This document shows, piece by piece, positions 32,100 through 44,125 of a stretch of 64,000 nucleotides of DNA. Origin of the DNA: Trileptium ribeirensis (lineage: Eukaryota > Nematoda > Enoplea > Enoplida > Thoracostomopsidae); the NCBI GenBank assembly GCA_030248225.1, contig JASANE010012312.1, positions 1 to 64,000 of the forward strand, read 5' to 3'. Position 1 is the first letter of the stretch, and each line of letters opens with the position of its first letter. Position numbers and translations under genes: made by a program. Under the pieces are notes generated by a model. That model saw only the letters and a program-made list of their open reading frames with translations, was not told the origin of the DNA and ran no database searches.

Positions 32100-35000
32100 A
32101 ATCATGATGTGAGAGTATATATAGGGCTGTTTTAACTCTACCGCAACTACAATTTGTAAAAATTTAATTTGTATTATGGAACATTTATCAAGTAATGAAG
32201 ACACACATGCGAGCAATATCTAAACTCCAAACACCATACAAGTTTAAAATTTGAAATTTCCATTAGTTATATTTATAAAATTTCCGATCATATCGCTACA
32301 AAATAACAATGTAATTTGATATTTTAAGACTTAATGTTGATATCTCAAGTGGTAAACCCAGCTTCTTATAGGCAGAATTATATATAAAAGCTTGCGCTAG
32401 ACCACATTTGATACGGCAGATGATATATTTAACTAAGAAATTTGTTGCATCAAATTGTCTACGTTTCTTGTCGAACAGGAAAATGAATGGACAAACACAT
32501 AATTCTACCATGTGGAAATTTTGACATTAAAAGCTACCACATTTACACGTATTACATTAAGATTATATTTAACACAGTTCAATTTTGTCAAACCTTGTGA
32601 AGAAAGCATATAAATATTTAAAATGTAGTAAATCTGTTAAATGTATAAGTATAACGTATTACGAATTTTTCTCAAAGTTCCGTCATATATAATGAAAGTT
32701 TGAAAATACCTTAAAAATTTAAGTTATGTAATGCCGCTAACGTTTTTACACTACACACCGTGTTTCTAGTGATGTACTCTAAACGTATTGTAACCAGGTA
32801 ACTGCAGAAGCTGCGTGTATTAACAATACATGACAATACGGTCAATTAATGTTATAAAATGCATGACATGACCCGCGACTATATATAGCATACTTATGAT
32901 TAATTTCTTATTTATAATTTGTAGTTGCACATCTGTCAAGGCAATGATGCGCTCGGTCGGTGAAACTAAAAAAACATAGGTCACTGTTATTTTTAAAGTG
33001 AGTAGAATTTTTATCTATGTAATTTTTGAATCCTTGCATACGATTTGTTGCTTGATCCACGGCATGTCTTGATCTCACCAAGATAAAAGCGCTAGGGGTT
33101 GCACTATATTTCCTGAAAGTCAATCGCACCCCCGCAAATAAACTAATAGTCCACAAAATTCCGATGTCTTCGTAGCTTATACCCACCCTCTACATGTTTT
33201 TCTGTTGAAGTACTGACCTTCGCCTAATGTCAAAAATAATTCGTTATATTTTGTCTTCAGAAGAAATTTGTGTTTCAAATAACCCCTTCTATCCAGTTAT
33301 ATAATCTTCCATTATTACGACTTTTTATCCGCCTCGCCTCAGCGTAATTTTAAATGTAGGTTATATTTAGAGCCTTTGTTATGGCTACGAATAACTGCAG
33401 TTTGTTCTTATTGACATTTAAGCTTTGTCTTTGTGATGGAGCCTCCGCAATGCTCTCCATCATGAAGTTTGATTCTTTGCATCGTTTTGAAGTTGATTGT
33501 TTCTCAATTGTTACATAACTTGGCTTGGCGGTTTTAGATAGCACTATATGTATGCTTTTTAGCAGTGGTTATTAGGTTGTGATTGTGGCTTAGATTTTGA
33601 ATATGCATAGGAAATGTTCTTAATTGTGGTGAGATTTTAATTAATAAATTCATCACTTAGAAACTATTCGCGTGACACCAAGATCGGTCAATAAACTTTG
33701 CTTAGTTTCTTTTGAAAAAAATGGGTTGGCGAGGCTTAAGTTAGGGTCATGCTATCTGCTAGGAGGGATAGGTTAGTCCGGATAATCCTCATCACCAACT
33801 GTAAGCATGTATGGCTATTTGAAGTAAAGCATTACTAGCGATGTCACTACTTACAATGATTGTATGTGAAATAAATTTGAATTTTCATCGTTCAAATAGC
33901 ATTTTCGTAGATTTTTAGTGCGCTAAAATTACGCGACACCTTGAAAACTGCTCATATGAGTCTCATTTTAGAAGCTTACGTGTAAGCTGGAACACTTAAT
34001 GGAGAAAATGCTTTACGCCGTTACGAAGAGCAAAATACGCGAATTTTTTTTTCGATGGCCAAAAATGGTATTAAACACTACCAACACGATTTTCAAAAAA
34101 AGTTAAGTATGATTTTGTCGGTTGTTTATTGTTTGTTGGTTGAACTTTGCGGAGGTACTTTCTGGTAATGGTAATGCTCAACATTTTGCTTAAGAAGCTA
34201 TGGCTTCGTGCGCCGATGTGACAGTTCTTGTCAACTAGGTTAAAACAGAGTAGAAGCGGTAAAATGGCACAAGTTGATCAGTGTTTTTTATCGCATCAAA
34301 AATTTTATTGCTGCCTTTCTACAAAGACACTGTGTTTTTCAACAACAGAACCAAACAAAATACGTGGCGTTTCTATAAACTCAATAATATTCCCAAGTAA
34401 ACATCTATGATAAGGGACGGAAACTGAACCTCCACGTTTTTTTCTTGCAATCTTCCGTTTCACAGTTGGGATTTTTGTTATTGGTTAGAGACTAATTATA
34501 CAAATAAGAATACCGTCGGACGCTGTTAGGTCTTAACCTCGCTGCTGTATGTTTCTTTTGTCCCTGAAGGTTCAAGTGAAGGGGCAATATCTTCGTAACC
34601 AATATTATCCCCAGAATGCCAGCGATTCTCAAATGCAAACAGGGGACACTAGAAAAAAGGTTGGAGAAGAGCATCATTATCTTAAAGTAAATAAAAAATA
34701 GCACTTAATAAATTATTCTGACAGCTCTACAATGAAATAAATGTTACCAAACAGTACGGCTCTAGTTGCCTATCTCTGGTTGGCTTTATAATAATTTTGA
34801 TGTGACAGTTTTCACAGGATCGTCGTAACCAACCGGTTTAATATCTGCATTTTCGTAATGTAAGATACTCCACCAATTAGTTTCAAGCTACTCTTTCGGC
34901 CGTGGCAGAATCCTCTGCGAAAAACATTAGCTAACGTTATTCTAATATAGTCTGGAAACCCATCATATTGAATAGATGTGGCTATATGTGGCTGGTATTT

Positions 35001-38000
35001 ATTCTGATTCCTTGAGTTCCAATTGAACAGGGACGTGAATATAGTTTGTTCCACTGTTAACCCCTTTTTAGCTTCGTCAAGTATATAAGAACTTAGCACA
35101 TTTACTGTGTCCATACTTATAACCCAAAATCAGTTTATTTGGAGGTCTATATTGAATATTGAGCTAGCGAAATTAGAGGAATTTGATTTGGAGAAATTCA
35201 TAAGCCCAATAACCAGATTGCGTTTTCACAGCCGAATTTTATTGGGGTAATTATCAGTGCGGAATAGTTATGAATAGAGTTTATCAGTAAACAAGTTCGG
35301 GTTACAGCGAGGTGGAAAATGCTAAAACAAAACTAAGTATTCTTGTTCTTCTGCATATACAGTGTTTTAAGAGGAAGTATACGCTGTGATCTAACTTGTT
35401 TGCTGAGATCTTTGTTGGTAATATGCATTACTTCACGTACATATATTCCACAACGACTCCAACATCTATGTATTCAATATCAGTTTAAAAACTCTGCAGC
35501 GTATTTCTATTGAAGTTATAGTTGTAGCCTTTATTCGAAACTGCAGCTACCATCCGTGGCATAGCCGCAGAACCTGTTCCACAATAAATTTTGTGATGAA
35601 GTTACCGCTAATCCAGCCTTTAGCTTATTAGTGGAATATATATTAAAATGGCCAAGTGACTATTTGTATCATCTATAATAATTTGGGGTTGTTCTACTCA
35701 ACAATAAATGCCGCAATGGTAAGGTTAATCCGATAATACCCAAGTTAGCTTGTGTATTGGTTGGTGTTTGTTAAACGCAAGTCAGCATCGCGACTCAACC
35801 TCGTTTCCATTGGTGTGAACTGCGTATGCAGATAAATCTGGGAGCTATGAATAGTCAACACATAATTCGAATAATTCAATGAATACCGTGTTTACATGCG
35901 TTCATGAATATATTTTTCTGAAGAAAATGTTACAATATCACTGAACAAGAATTTTTTTCTACATAAAAAAATTTTTACGAACAACTTAAGATACTGAGTT
36001 CAGGCCGTACAAAATGTATTTCACTGCGTGTGGCACGGTAGAGTTCACTCGAGTTTGCTTATAATTTTGTTAGGATGGTTAGGACCCCGAAGTTATTTGT
36101 TTCGTGATCAAAATTCTTAAGCTGTTCTTGCTTATTCGTTTTGGGAATAGTCATGTGGGAAATACGGTGTAAATGGTTGATTCCAGTAAATTTTGTGGTA
36201 AAGTAAAATAGAACTCCGGCCAACGAGTTACCTTACTATCTTGCTGTGTACACTTTACAATTTATTCCTACATTATAATCATGAATTTTATGGGCTGTAA
36301 CAACAATCTAATGCTATGACACTTGAACCTTTTCCTGTCATATCATACTGCAACCGGTATCATTTGTTCTGCTAGTAAAAACGTACTCGATGGTGCTGTC
36401 AAACAAGACTTAGATGATTTGCTGGTACGGTGACGTTTTTAATGGCCTTGTGCACGCAAGAAGCGTAACCTCCGCCATCACAATGATCTGGACCCTCACA
36501 TTTTAGCTTACGAGAGGACATATATATAAATTTTCGACTGCATTTTTGTCGATCAATTGTGACGCACACTTATAACCTATTATCTGAAGCTGACCTGCCC
36601 ACATTTCAGCTTGTGCTCCTATTGTAGTTCGGTATGGGACCCTCCTCTCAACAAGTAATTACGCTGATATAGGTGTCTTTCTCTTTGTGTGTGCTTCTAA
36701 GAAAGACCATGGGCTCCTTCGGGCATAATTTCTATTGGAAGTGTTTTTTGTTTGCCCCCGCTACAAAGTCACTTGTTTCGTTAAAAAGGCCACGATGCAT
36801 ACTTCTGAATTATAATTCGAATTTGAATCTTTAATAAATTGTATAAAATTAACCTCTGAGTTGGTATTAATGTCAATGAAAACTTATTAACAGTTCTTAA
36901 GCAATTTATTACCTCAACAGTCTCTATTAAACAGATCTTGACAATTTTCTTAAATTACTTGTGTAGCTAATCGTGCTAGTTCCCCATCTCATAACTAATT
37001 TTAAAATTTGGGACGTTTTATTTTCGCACAAAAAATGGTAACTGACAAACGAACCCAGATACCCACAATTGTTAACACAGTCCGCAAAAGTTATACATCT
37101 TAATGAGGACTGTCATATAACAGTTTATCTCTTATTTTATTCCTGCTGCAGTGGGTTGGAACTCTTGAAGAAAGTCACTATCAAGGTTTATTAAAATATT
37201 GTTAACTATTTACTCTTCAAAAATGGAGTATCGATAACATGCTGAGGCTGCCGGCTTAATAGTTAGTACTTATTATCTTCTAGACTTCAATATAATTTTT
37301 GCGTTTTCCTTTAAAATAAATAAATAGCAGATCGGAGAAGTTCTTGCATTTCCAAAAATGATTATTTCTTGCAATTATCGTAATGACTTGCATTTTACTA
37401 AGGATTGTTTGTGCTATTAGTTCAGATAGTCCCAAAAATGTGTTCCATGCCTGGTTGAATGTAAATTCGATTTTAGTTCGCGCTGTAGTCACTCAGCGGG
37501 TGACGACGACATCACCGCCTTTCAGTGCAGCGATTAGCCTCGCTCTCGAGGCAAATATGTCGCTGGACCTATACGTGTTATAAAACACCATCGCGCGGTT
37601 CTGGTAAATTATTCCAGAATTGTACTGGGCGTCACTGGAATGTTGTTACAATATCAACTGGTATTAAATTTAAACCGAAACGAATTCTAACGATTAGCGG
37701 TACTGTCAAGTGTCGAATATTGTTTATTACATTTCTCGTTCGATTCGGATTTGCATACGAAGGACGGAACGACGATAGACTAACCGATTCAACGACACGG
37801 TAAGTGTTCTAAACCCGTTAAATTTTGGTTGGACTGGCTTTGGTGACTTCACATCAATAATTAAACGGATTAAAAATGGGTATCGTTAAAAATGACATTT
37901 TGTCGTTTGATAAATGAACGACGTTTAGTAAAGCTACAAACTAGAAGCAGAGGACACGAATTATTAGAAAGCGCGCTAGCTGATCTTTGATGTCACTGTG

Positions 38001-40480
38001 CAAGTCACCAAATGTGGTCTCGCCATGATTTTAGTTCTACTATATACCTATATTTAAAGTATTTACCCAATAAGCCAATCTGTTGCTGTCCTACATAGGG
38101 TAGTTGTACTACATGACTCAGGTATTTGTCATCACCGAACTAGAATTAAGTGTATACCAATTTGTAAAGTATATCGCCTTGCTTTCTTCGGATTACTATC
38201 TTTTGTCTCTGTCGACAGGCCTTAACATAGTTTTTGGGATTTTTTGAGCTGAATACAGATTCATGGTGAATACGCGGGTTCTGTGTGTTGATATGAGGCG
38301 ATGCAGTCTACGAGTGCGACTGTTGGAGTCCTCTTAATCAAAATTGCACCCACAAAACCCTTATGTTCTAGCTGACAACCGGAAACGTGACTATAAAACC
38401 ATCTTCGTAGTTGCTATTTATTAAATCCACGTTTCATCATGAACAAGCGCTGAATATTGACTCTTATAATGTTCGTTAACAAAATTCAACATAGAATATC
38501 AGCGTTATCATCACTTTTAGCAGTTTTGAATTCCGCAAAATGTAACTGTAAACCGGTTTCGAGTTCCGTGACCTTGCCCTATAAGTTAGCTTTTAAACTT
38601 CTTGCGGCGTCTTGAAATAGTTATGCACATCACTGGTGAAATCGCCTAAGCATTTATTATTTGGCGTATGTTCACAGAGATAAATGTTGTGGCCGAATGA
38701 TATTGCGAACCCTGTTGGGAACAAACAGATGGTCAGTTGATGCCTTCAGTTAAATAAACGTATGTAAATAATAAACGTAATAAACGCTATTTAGACGAAT
38801 GATTTGTTACCATTTGTTTTTCTTGCATGGTTTACATATTATGGTTTATGCATAAAATACCGCCCGCCTGATTATTGCACGATAGGGTTTGCTGGATGTG
38901 TTAATACTTGTACTTACTAATGTTTTATTTCAACGTATAGTAATTATCCATCCGCTTTTATTGGTCAATTCTAATTATATATTGGGCAATGGTATTGGTT
39001 TGTTGCCGTCCAACAAACGGTTTTCTTCTATCACAACCAAAAATACTCCGAGGGGAAGTATTAAAAAAGGGTCAATATTCTAGTTTCAATTAATAATATA
39101 GACAACCTAATATTTAAGTATTATGTTTGATTTATATGGTGCAGTAATTACAAAGAATACATAAGAAGATACTGTTACGCGTGTGCTGGCGTGATTTTGA
39201 TCCAATGTTGTCAAGTTAGAAAGTACACTTACATGAATTCGTGTGCCTTCTGGGAAGTGTTTTTCGTATATAGTTATTTTAATGCTGGATATATTTTTAC
39301 ATCTCATACTGGAGATGAAAAATAGGTGTTCGACGCAATCGAGTTCCTTTTTTATTATGCAGCGACCGCTGTGGCTTCGTGCTGTTTCCAAGACTGTACG
39401 TAATTTATGCCCCTATGGAATTAATTCTATTTATATATCTATGAAAATCAGGATGATTATTGCTGATCAATGTTTACCTCATTTTTGTATTTATCTGAAG
39501 CTTTGGCTACATAGTAGAATTTTCCGCCTCAGTGAAATGTTATGGCTTAAGTGAGTAGAGGTCAGAAATCAAATATAATGGGAAGGCCAAGTGTGTGTAC
39601 GTATGTCCATTGCTAACCTTAATAACACTTGTTTTGACACGCAAGTATGATCATATTATATATGGGAGTGTGAATATACGCAAATAGGCTAAAAGGCTTG
39701 GTACGTAGTCCCATAACTTGTTAAGAGGGGCGCGGTTGGAGCTATTGACTGGGCATGCAATAATTTTTTGGATCGTTATGTATGGAACTCCAATACATAT
39801 CATAAAATGAATTTTGTTTTAATTTACCATATAGTTTTTATATATTTTGTCGTTTCGTTAATATGTATTACTAGTTATCAATATTAAATATCGGGCCATT
39901 CTATGCACACGATTACAATAGAATATTAGCTCGTGTGAGCACTTTTGCGATTTTTGTCAAAGAAGATTATACTTGTATGTATTTATGTGTTTTATAATGT
40001 ATGTATAAACCAACACATGGTGAGCCGTCAATATTATCGGTGATCTGCTGTTGTGATGAGTTGTTTTTGTCAAGAAATACTGTTGAATTTTAGTGGGCTG
40101 TCTGCTTACAATTTAAATATTTTTGTGAATTCTCTTTGGAATCAGTCGGAGAAGTTTGAGGGTCGTCCGTCAAAATTGGATTTTTGTTGACATTTTAATG
40201 TTTCAGTGCTGTCATTAAATTGCTGTTGGTTAAAATTAAACAACTGTGGGTTGTTTTGAATCGGTTACTTCTTTTTATAGTGCAAGACGTATAATTATAC
40301 TGATACTACTTCGCTACCACCGAAACGGAGCTGTGTTAAAACAACTTGCTATTAATAGTTCACTGGTATTCGGAATCGAAATGTTACTTGGGTTTTAAAA
40401 CTACTTTAAGATGATATTTGAAGTTGTTGGAGTTTGGGTATTTAAGTTAGCATTAGCTCTCCTGGAGGCTCACTTCGGTT
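32100..40480. other. AT-rich stretch with no supported gene
   Basis: More than 8 kb of AT-rich sequence with no recognised gene, RNA or transposon motif. Open frames are short and overlapping. The only frame with protein-like composition is 34812-35114 on the minus strand, listed separately. No LTR matching the Gypsy element's 3' side was found here. Confidence 0.5.
34812..35114 (-). CDS. Unrecognised 100-codon open frame
   Basis: A Met-initiated 100-residue frame of mixed, non-repetitive composition (it includes LTVEQTIFTSLFNWNSRNQN and DYIRITLANVFRRGF). It matches no family I know and has no neighbours to suggest a role. It may be a chance ORF, a transposon remnant or an exon. Confidence 0.2.
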   Translation of the reverse strand: MDTVNVLSSYILDEAKKGLTVEQTIFTSLFNWNSRNQNKYQPHIATSIQYDGFPDYIRITLANVFRRGFCHGRKSSLKLIGGVSYITKMQILNRLVTTIL

Positions 40481-40499
40481 CCATCGTTATAGAGTTCGT

Positions 40500-40863
40500 C
40501 AGTTATTGTTCTGCCTCATTCTTGTTGTACCGTCAGAGAGATAGACAGTTGTTGCTTAGCCCGTATAAATGCTACTACCGAGGACGAAAGCGTTGTCCTG
40601 ATAGAACCCACGGAACTTTTTGCTGTGTCTGAGCGATCTCAGCGTAGAGGACATCGCACAGTAGCTTACCACCGGCAGGTCAACGCAAGACATCATATGG
40701 ACGCACCCCTACTCATCAATGCTTTCGTATACCGCACTCCGGTACTGACATTAATAGATACAGGCGCAGACGTTTCTATCGTATCACAATATCTGGTTGG
40801 TAAGTTAGGCCTTCAGCCACAGCCTGACGATTCTACTAGGATAGTATCTGCCACCAAACAGTA
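40500..40863 (+). pseudogene. Gypsy aspartic protease, N-terminal part, ended by an in-frame TAA
   Basis: The frame is open from about 40489 and includes the retropepsin active site LTLIDTGADVSIVSQ (about 40745-40790). It stops at TAA (about 40862), after which the same frame continues directly into the rest of the protease and pol. Without this stop the protease and pol would be one polyprotein. No gag lies upstream, so the element is 5'-truncated or its gag has been replaced. Confidence 0.75.
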
Positions 40864-40864
40864 A

Positions 40865-43800
40865 TTAGTACTGGACGGCAGCATAAGTGTACCTTTGTCG
40901 ATCGGGTCCATAAAGGTACAAACAGAGTTCTTTGTCACTAAAACAGCACCTTATCACTGCATTATAGGAACAAATTTTATGTCTCTATTACCAAAATGCA
41001 TTATAAATTTTAAGGAACGTTGCTTAGAAATAGCAGTAGATGAGGAAGAGGCTAAGATACCTTTTGCAGGATTAGAACGGTATGACCCGCCATTAATCGC
41101 CGTAATGTGTAGAAAACTCACTACTATAGAACCAAACACGGAAACATTCATTAATGCAATCCCTGAAATAGCTGAGACGGGCGTAGGACCGGCATTATTC
41201 GTGCCTGCACCGGAAATGGTAGATATCGCAATGGCTCACGCACTAGTACTAAGAAGCCAAAGAACGATACCAATCGCGGTAATCAATTTTGGAAACACAC
41301 CGGTTACTATTTATGCCGGACAGACAATAGGTCACATGGAGGTAATGATGAATCCCAACGTGCAGTTCCTGAAAGACACAAACAAAAATCTGATTCGATA
41401 TGAGGAACACAAACCGGCCAAACAGCTGAATAACATCACCACACACCCCGAAAGGATTATTCAACATATCGAAGCAGGAAAAAGGTCAATCGACCACGAA
41501 AGAGCTCAAACGATCTTGAGTAAGATAGATTTCGATAAGACTTTATTGTCCCCAATTGAGTTAAAACAATTGAAAACTGCGATCGCTGAGAATGCAGACG
41601 TCTTCAGCACGCACGATTTTGACCTAGGGCGTTACACTGAACATAGGCACCGCATAGAGACCGGAGATGCTAAGCCGATTAAGCAAGCACCGTATCGACT
41701 AGCACATTCCTTACGCGAACCGCTTAGAGAGGAACTCAATAGTATGCTAGACGCGGGACTGATATCACCATCGAGCTCACCTTGGGGATCACCAATAGTG
41801 TATGTAACCAAGAGTGATGGCTCACTCCGGCTCTGTGTGGACTTCCGGAAGGTAAACACAGTAGCAGAACAGGATGCATATCCATTGCCTAGAATAGACG
41901 ACATTTTAGGATGCCTCCGAAACACTAAATTAATGTCTAGTTTAGATCTAAATAAGGGTTTCTGGCAACTAGAGTTGGACCCAGAAACAAAAGATAAGAC
42001 ATCTTTTGTAACAGTTCATGGACAGTATGAATACAATGTTCTGCCGTTCGGATTAAATTCATCCCCGGGGGCCTTTCAGCGTTGCATGTCCATGATTTTG
42101 AAAGGGCTGGAATGGGAAAAGTGCTTAATCTACATAGATGACATACTGGTATTTTCACCAACGTTCGAAGATCATTTAACGGATTTAATCCGGGTTTTCG
42201 ACCGTTTTCGCAGAGCAAACTTAAAATTAAAACCATCAAAATGCCACTTTGGCCGAGGTAGTCTAAAATATTTAGGACACATAATTAGTACAGAGGGCGT
42301 AAAACCAGACCCAGAAAAGGCAATAGCGATCGAGGAATTTAAACGTCCGGAGACATTGAAGCAGCTTCAAAGTTTCCTAGGACTAGTGGGGTATTACCAC
42401 AAATTTATACCAAACCACTCGGACATATGCGATCCACTCAACGAATTAAAACACAAGGATGCAGTATTTAAATGGACTCCTAAGTGTGAGGACGCATTCA
42501 AGAAACTGAAACAGGCACTATTAGACGAACCCGTGCTAGTGCACCCCGATTTCACGCAGCCGTTTATCTTGCAAACGGACGCTTCAGGATACGCAATGGG
42601 CGCAGTGTTATCGCAGAAAACTAAGCAAGGTCTCAAACCCATTGCGTATGCAAGTAAAGCTCTACTAGACTATCAGCGTAGATATCCCGCAATCGAAGCC
42701 GAAGCTCTCGCGATTAGATGGGCAGCGCTACACTTTAAGCATTACTTAGTAGGGCACAAATTTCATGTCGAAACTGATCATAAACCACTCAAGGCTTTAT
42801 TTGACAAACCGCCTCGCAACTCGCGCTTATCCCAGTGGCGCAGTGAATTACTGCTTGAATTCGGAGGATTCGAAATACTCTATAGACCAGGTAAAGAAAA
42901 CGGCAATGCTGATGCTTTGTCACGGGACCCCAGGTACGACCCGCACATAACTGAGGAACAAGGAGATACCTATGAAATATTGATGATGGGTCGAGGACGA
43001 CCCACCGGCCCTCGTCCACCAACAACTTGCGCAGCATGGGATCAAGCACATCTACCATATCCCGTACGCACAGTAACACCGCTCGCAACTGGGGCGCCAA
43101 CAGCCGTAATAGGAAGCCCCATCGCTCCCCCAGGTCAACCAAACCCCGAGGCAATCCCATCGCAACTAGTCCCCGACACGCAGATAACTACAGTACCCCC
43201 AGCAACGCTAACACAGCAAGCAGCTACGCTCAGCGCTATCCCAATTAGAATGGAGCCAGGAGAAACACCAGTAATGTCAGTACGTACCACAACTATCTCG
43301 GGTTCTGGAGTCGGACCTCAGGCTCGAGGATCAAAAAGGCCACACCGGCCTGAATCAGAAACCATGGGTCTAAGAGCAACCACACTACCAACTGAACAGG
43401 AATTCGATAGGCTCATGAAACTAATGATGCACTACGAAACTGAAATATTACCAACCGTTAGGATCGAAGACGCACAGGATACCCAGGAGAACATATACTT
43501 GCCGTTCTTTTCGGACCTCCCAGATTTTAATTTAGTACGGCTCCTACCATATATACATCGAAACGACCCCGAACTGGGTCCAATTTGGTGGTATTTGTAC
43601 AACAAAACACGGCCCAGGGCCGAGCTAGGCGCACTAAGGATAGAAATGCGAGCTCACTACTTCGAGCTAGCTCAAGACACGAAAATATTATATATGCACC
43701 CATTACAACCAGGGGACATAAATTATAAATTGTGCGTCCCATTTACATTAGTACAGCAAATACTCAAACATGAACACAACAATCTGTATGGAGGACATCC

Positions 43801-44125
43801 TGGCCGTGATCGGCTAATAGCAAAATTGAAACAATTTTATTACTGGAAAGGTATGTCAGAACACGCACAACAATGGATCAGGCGATGCACTCTATGCCAA
43901 TCCGCGACGGACCCGATTTCTCGGATAACCACCGGATTGGGCAGGGTTCCGTTGGCAAATCAACCAATGTATCGTGTATTCGTGGACATACTCGACATTC
44001 AGGTCAGATCACAAGCAGGCAATCGCTACGTTATTTACATTTATAGATCTATTTACAAAATTTGCAGTAGCAGTAGCGATCAGGCACCAGGATGCACACA
44101 CTGCCGCTCACATATTTTTATATGA
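40865..44125 (+). CDS. pol: Ty3/Gypsy pol: protease end, RT, RNase H, integrase N-terminus
   Basis: A frame of more than 1,076 codons. Order: end of protease with CIIGTNFMS (flap/ILG region), reverse transcriptase with DFRKVN, LPFGLNSSPGAFQR and catalytic YIDD (Tyr about residue 413 counting from 40895). RNase H has QTDASG (Asp about 562), an EAEALA segment and a TDHKPL segment. A Pro/Thr-rich linker (~700-830) precedes the integrase zinc domain HHCC (H about 959; YGGHPGRDRL; CTLC) and the first catalytic Asp of the integrase core in VFVDIL (about 1031). The frame is lost at about 44030, inside the core. This is a metaviridae-type pol that copies and integrates the element; this copy is broken. 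Confidence 0.93.
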   Translation, partial: LVLDGSISVPLSIGSIKVQTEFFVTKTAPYHCIIGTNFMSLLPKCIINFKERCLEIAVDEEEAKIPFAGLERYDPPLIAVMCRKLTTIEPNTETFINAIPEIAETGVGPALFVPAPEMVDIAMAHALVLRSQRTIPIAVINFGNTPVTIYAGQTIGHMEVMMNPNVQFLKDTNKNLIRYEEHKPAKQLNNITTHPERIIQHIEAGKRSIDHERAQTILSKIDFDKTLLSPIELKQLKTAIAENADVFSTHDFDLGRYTEHRHRIETGDAKPIKQAPYRLAHSLREPLREELNSMLDAGLISPSSSPWGSPIVYVTKSDGSLRLCVDFRKVNTVAEQDAYPLPRIDDILGCLRNTKLMSSLDLNKGFWQLELDPETKDKTSFVTVHGQYEYNVLPFGLNSSPGAFQRCMSMILKGLEWEKCLIYIDDILVFSPTFEDHLTDLIRVFDRFRRANLKLKPSKCHFGRGSLKYLGHIISTEGVKPDPEKAIAIEEFKRPETLKQLQSFLGLVGYYHKFIPNHSDICDPLNELKHKDAVFKWTPKCEDAFKKLKQALLDEPVLVHPDFTQPFILQTDASGYAMGAVLSQKTKQGLKPIAYASKALLDYQRRYPAIEAEALAIRWAALHFKHYLVGHKFHVETDHKPLKALFDKPPRNSRLSQWRSELLLEFGGFEILYRPGKENGNADALSRDPRYDPHITEEQGDTYEILMMGRGRPTGPRPPTTCAAWDQAHLPYPVRTVTPLATGAPTAVIGSPIAPPGQPNPEAIPSQLVPDTQITTVPPATLTQQAATLSAIPIRMEPGETPVMSVRTTTISGSGVGPQARGSKRPHRPESETMGLRATTLPTEQEFDRLMKLMMHYETEILPTVRIEDAQDTQENIYLPFFSDLPDFNLVRLLPYIHRNDPELGPIWWYLYNKTRPRAELGALRIEMRAHYFELAQDTKILYMHPLQPGDINYKLCVPFTLVQQILKHEHNNLYGGHPGRDRLIAKLKQFYYWKGMSEHAQQWIRRCTLCQSATDPISRITTGLGRVPLANQPMYRVFVDILDIQVRSQAGNRYVIYIYRSIYKICSSSSDQAPGCTHCRSHIFI

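Noticed and set aside
40411..40632. ORF upstream of the Gypsy protease as a possible gag
   Set aside because: No zinc knuckle or capsid-like pattern; it overlaps the protease frame and has a membrane-like composition typical of AT-rich noise.
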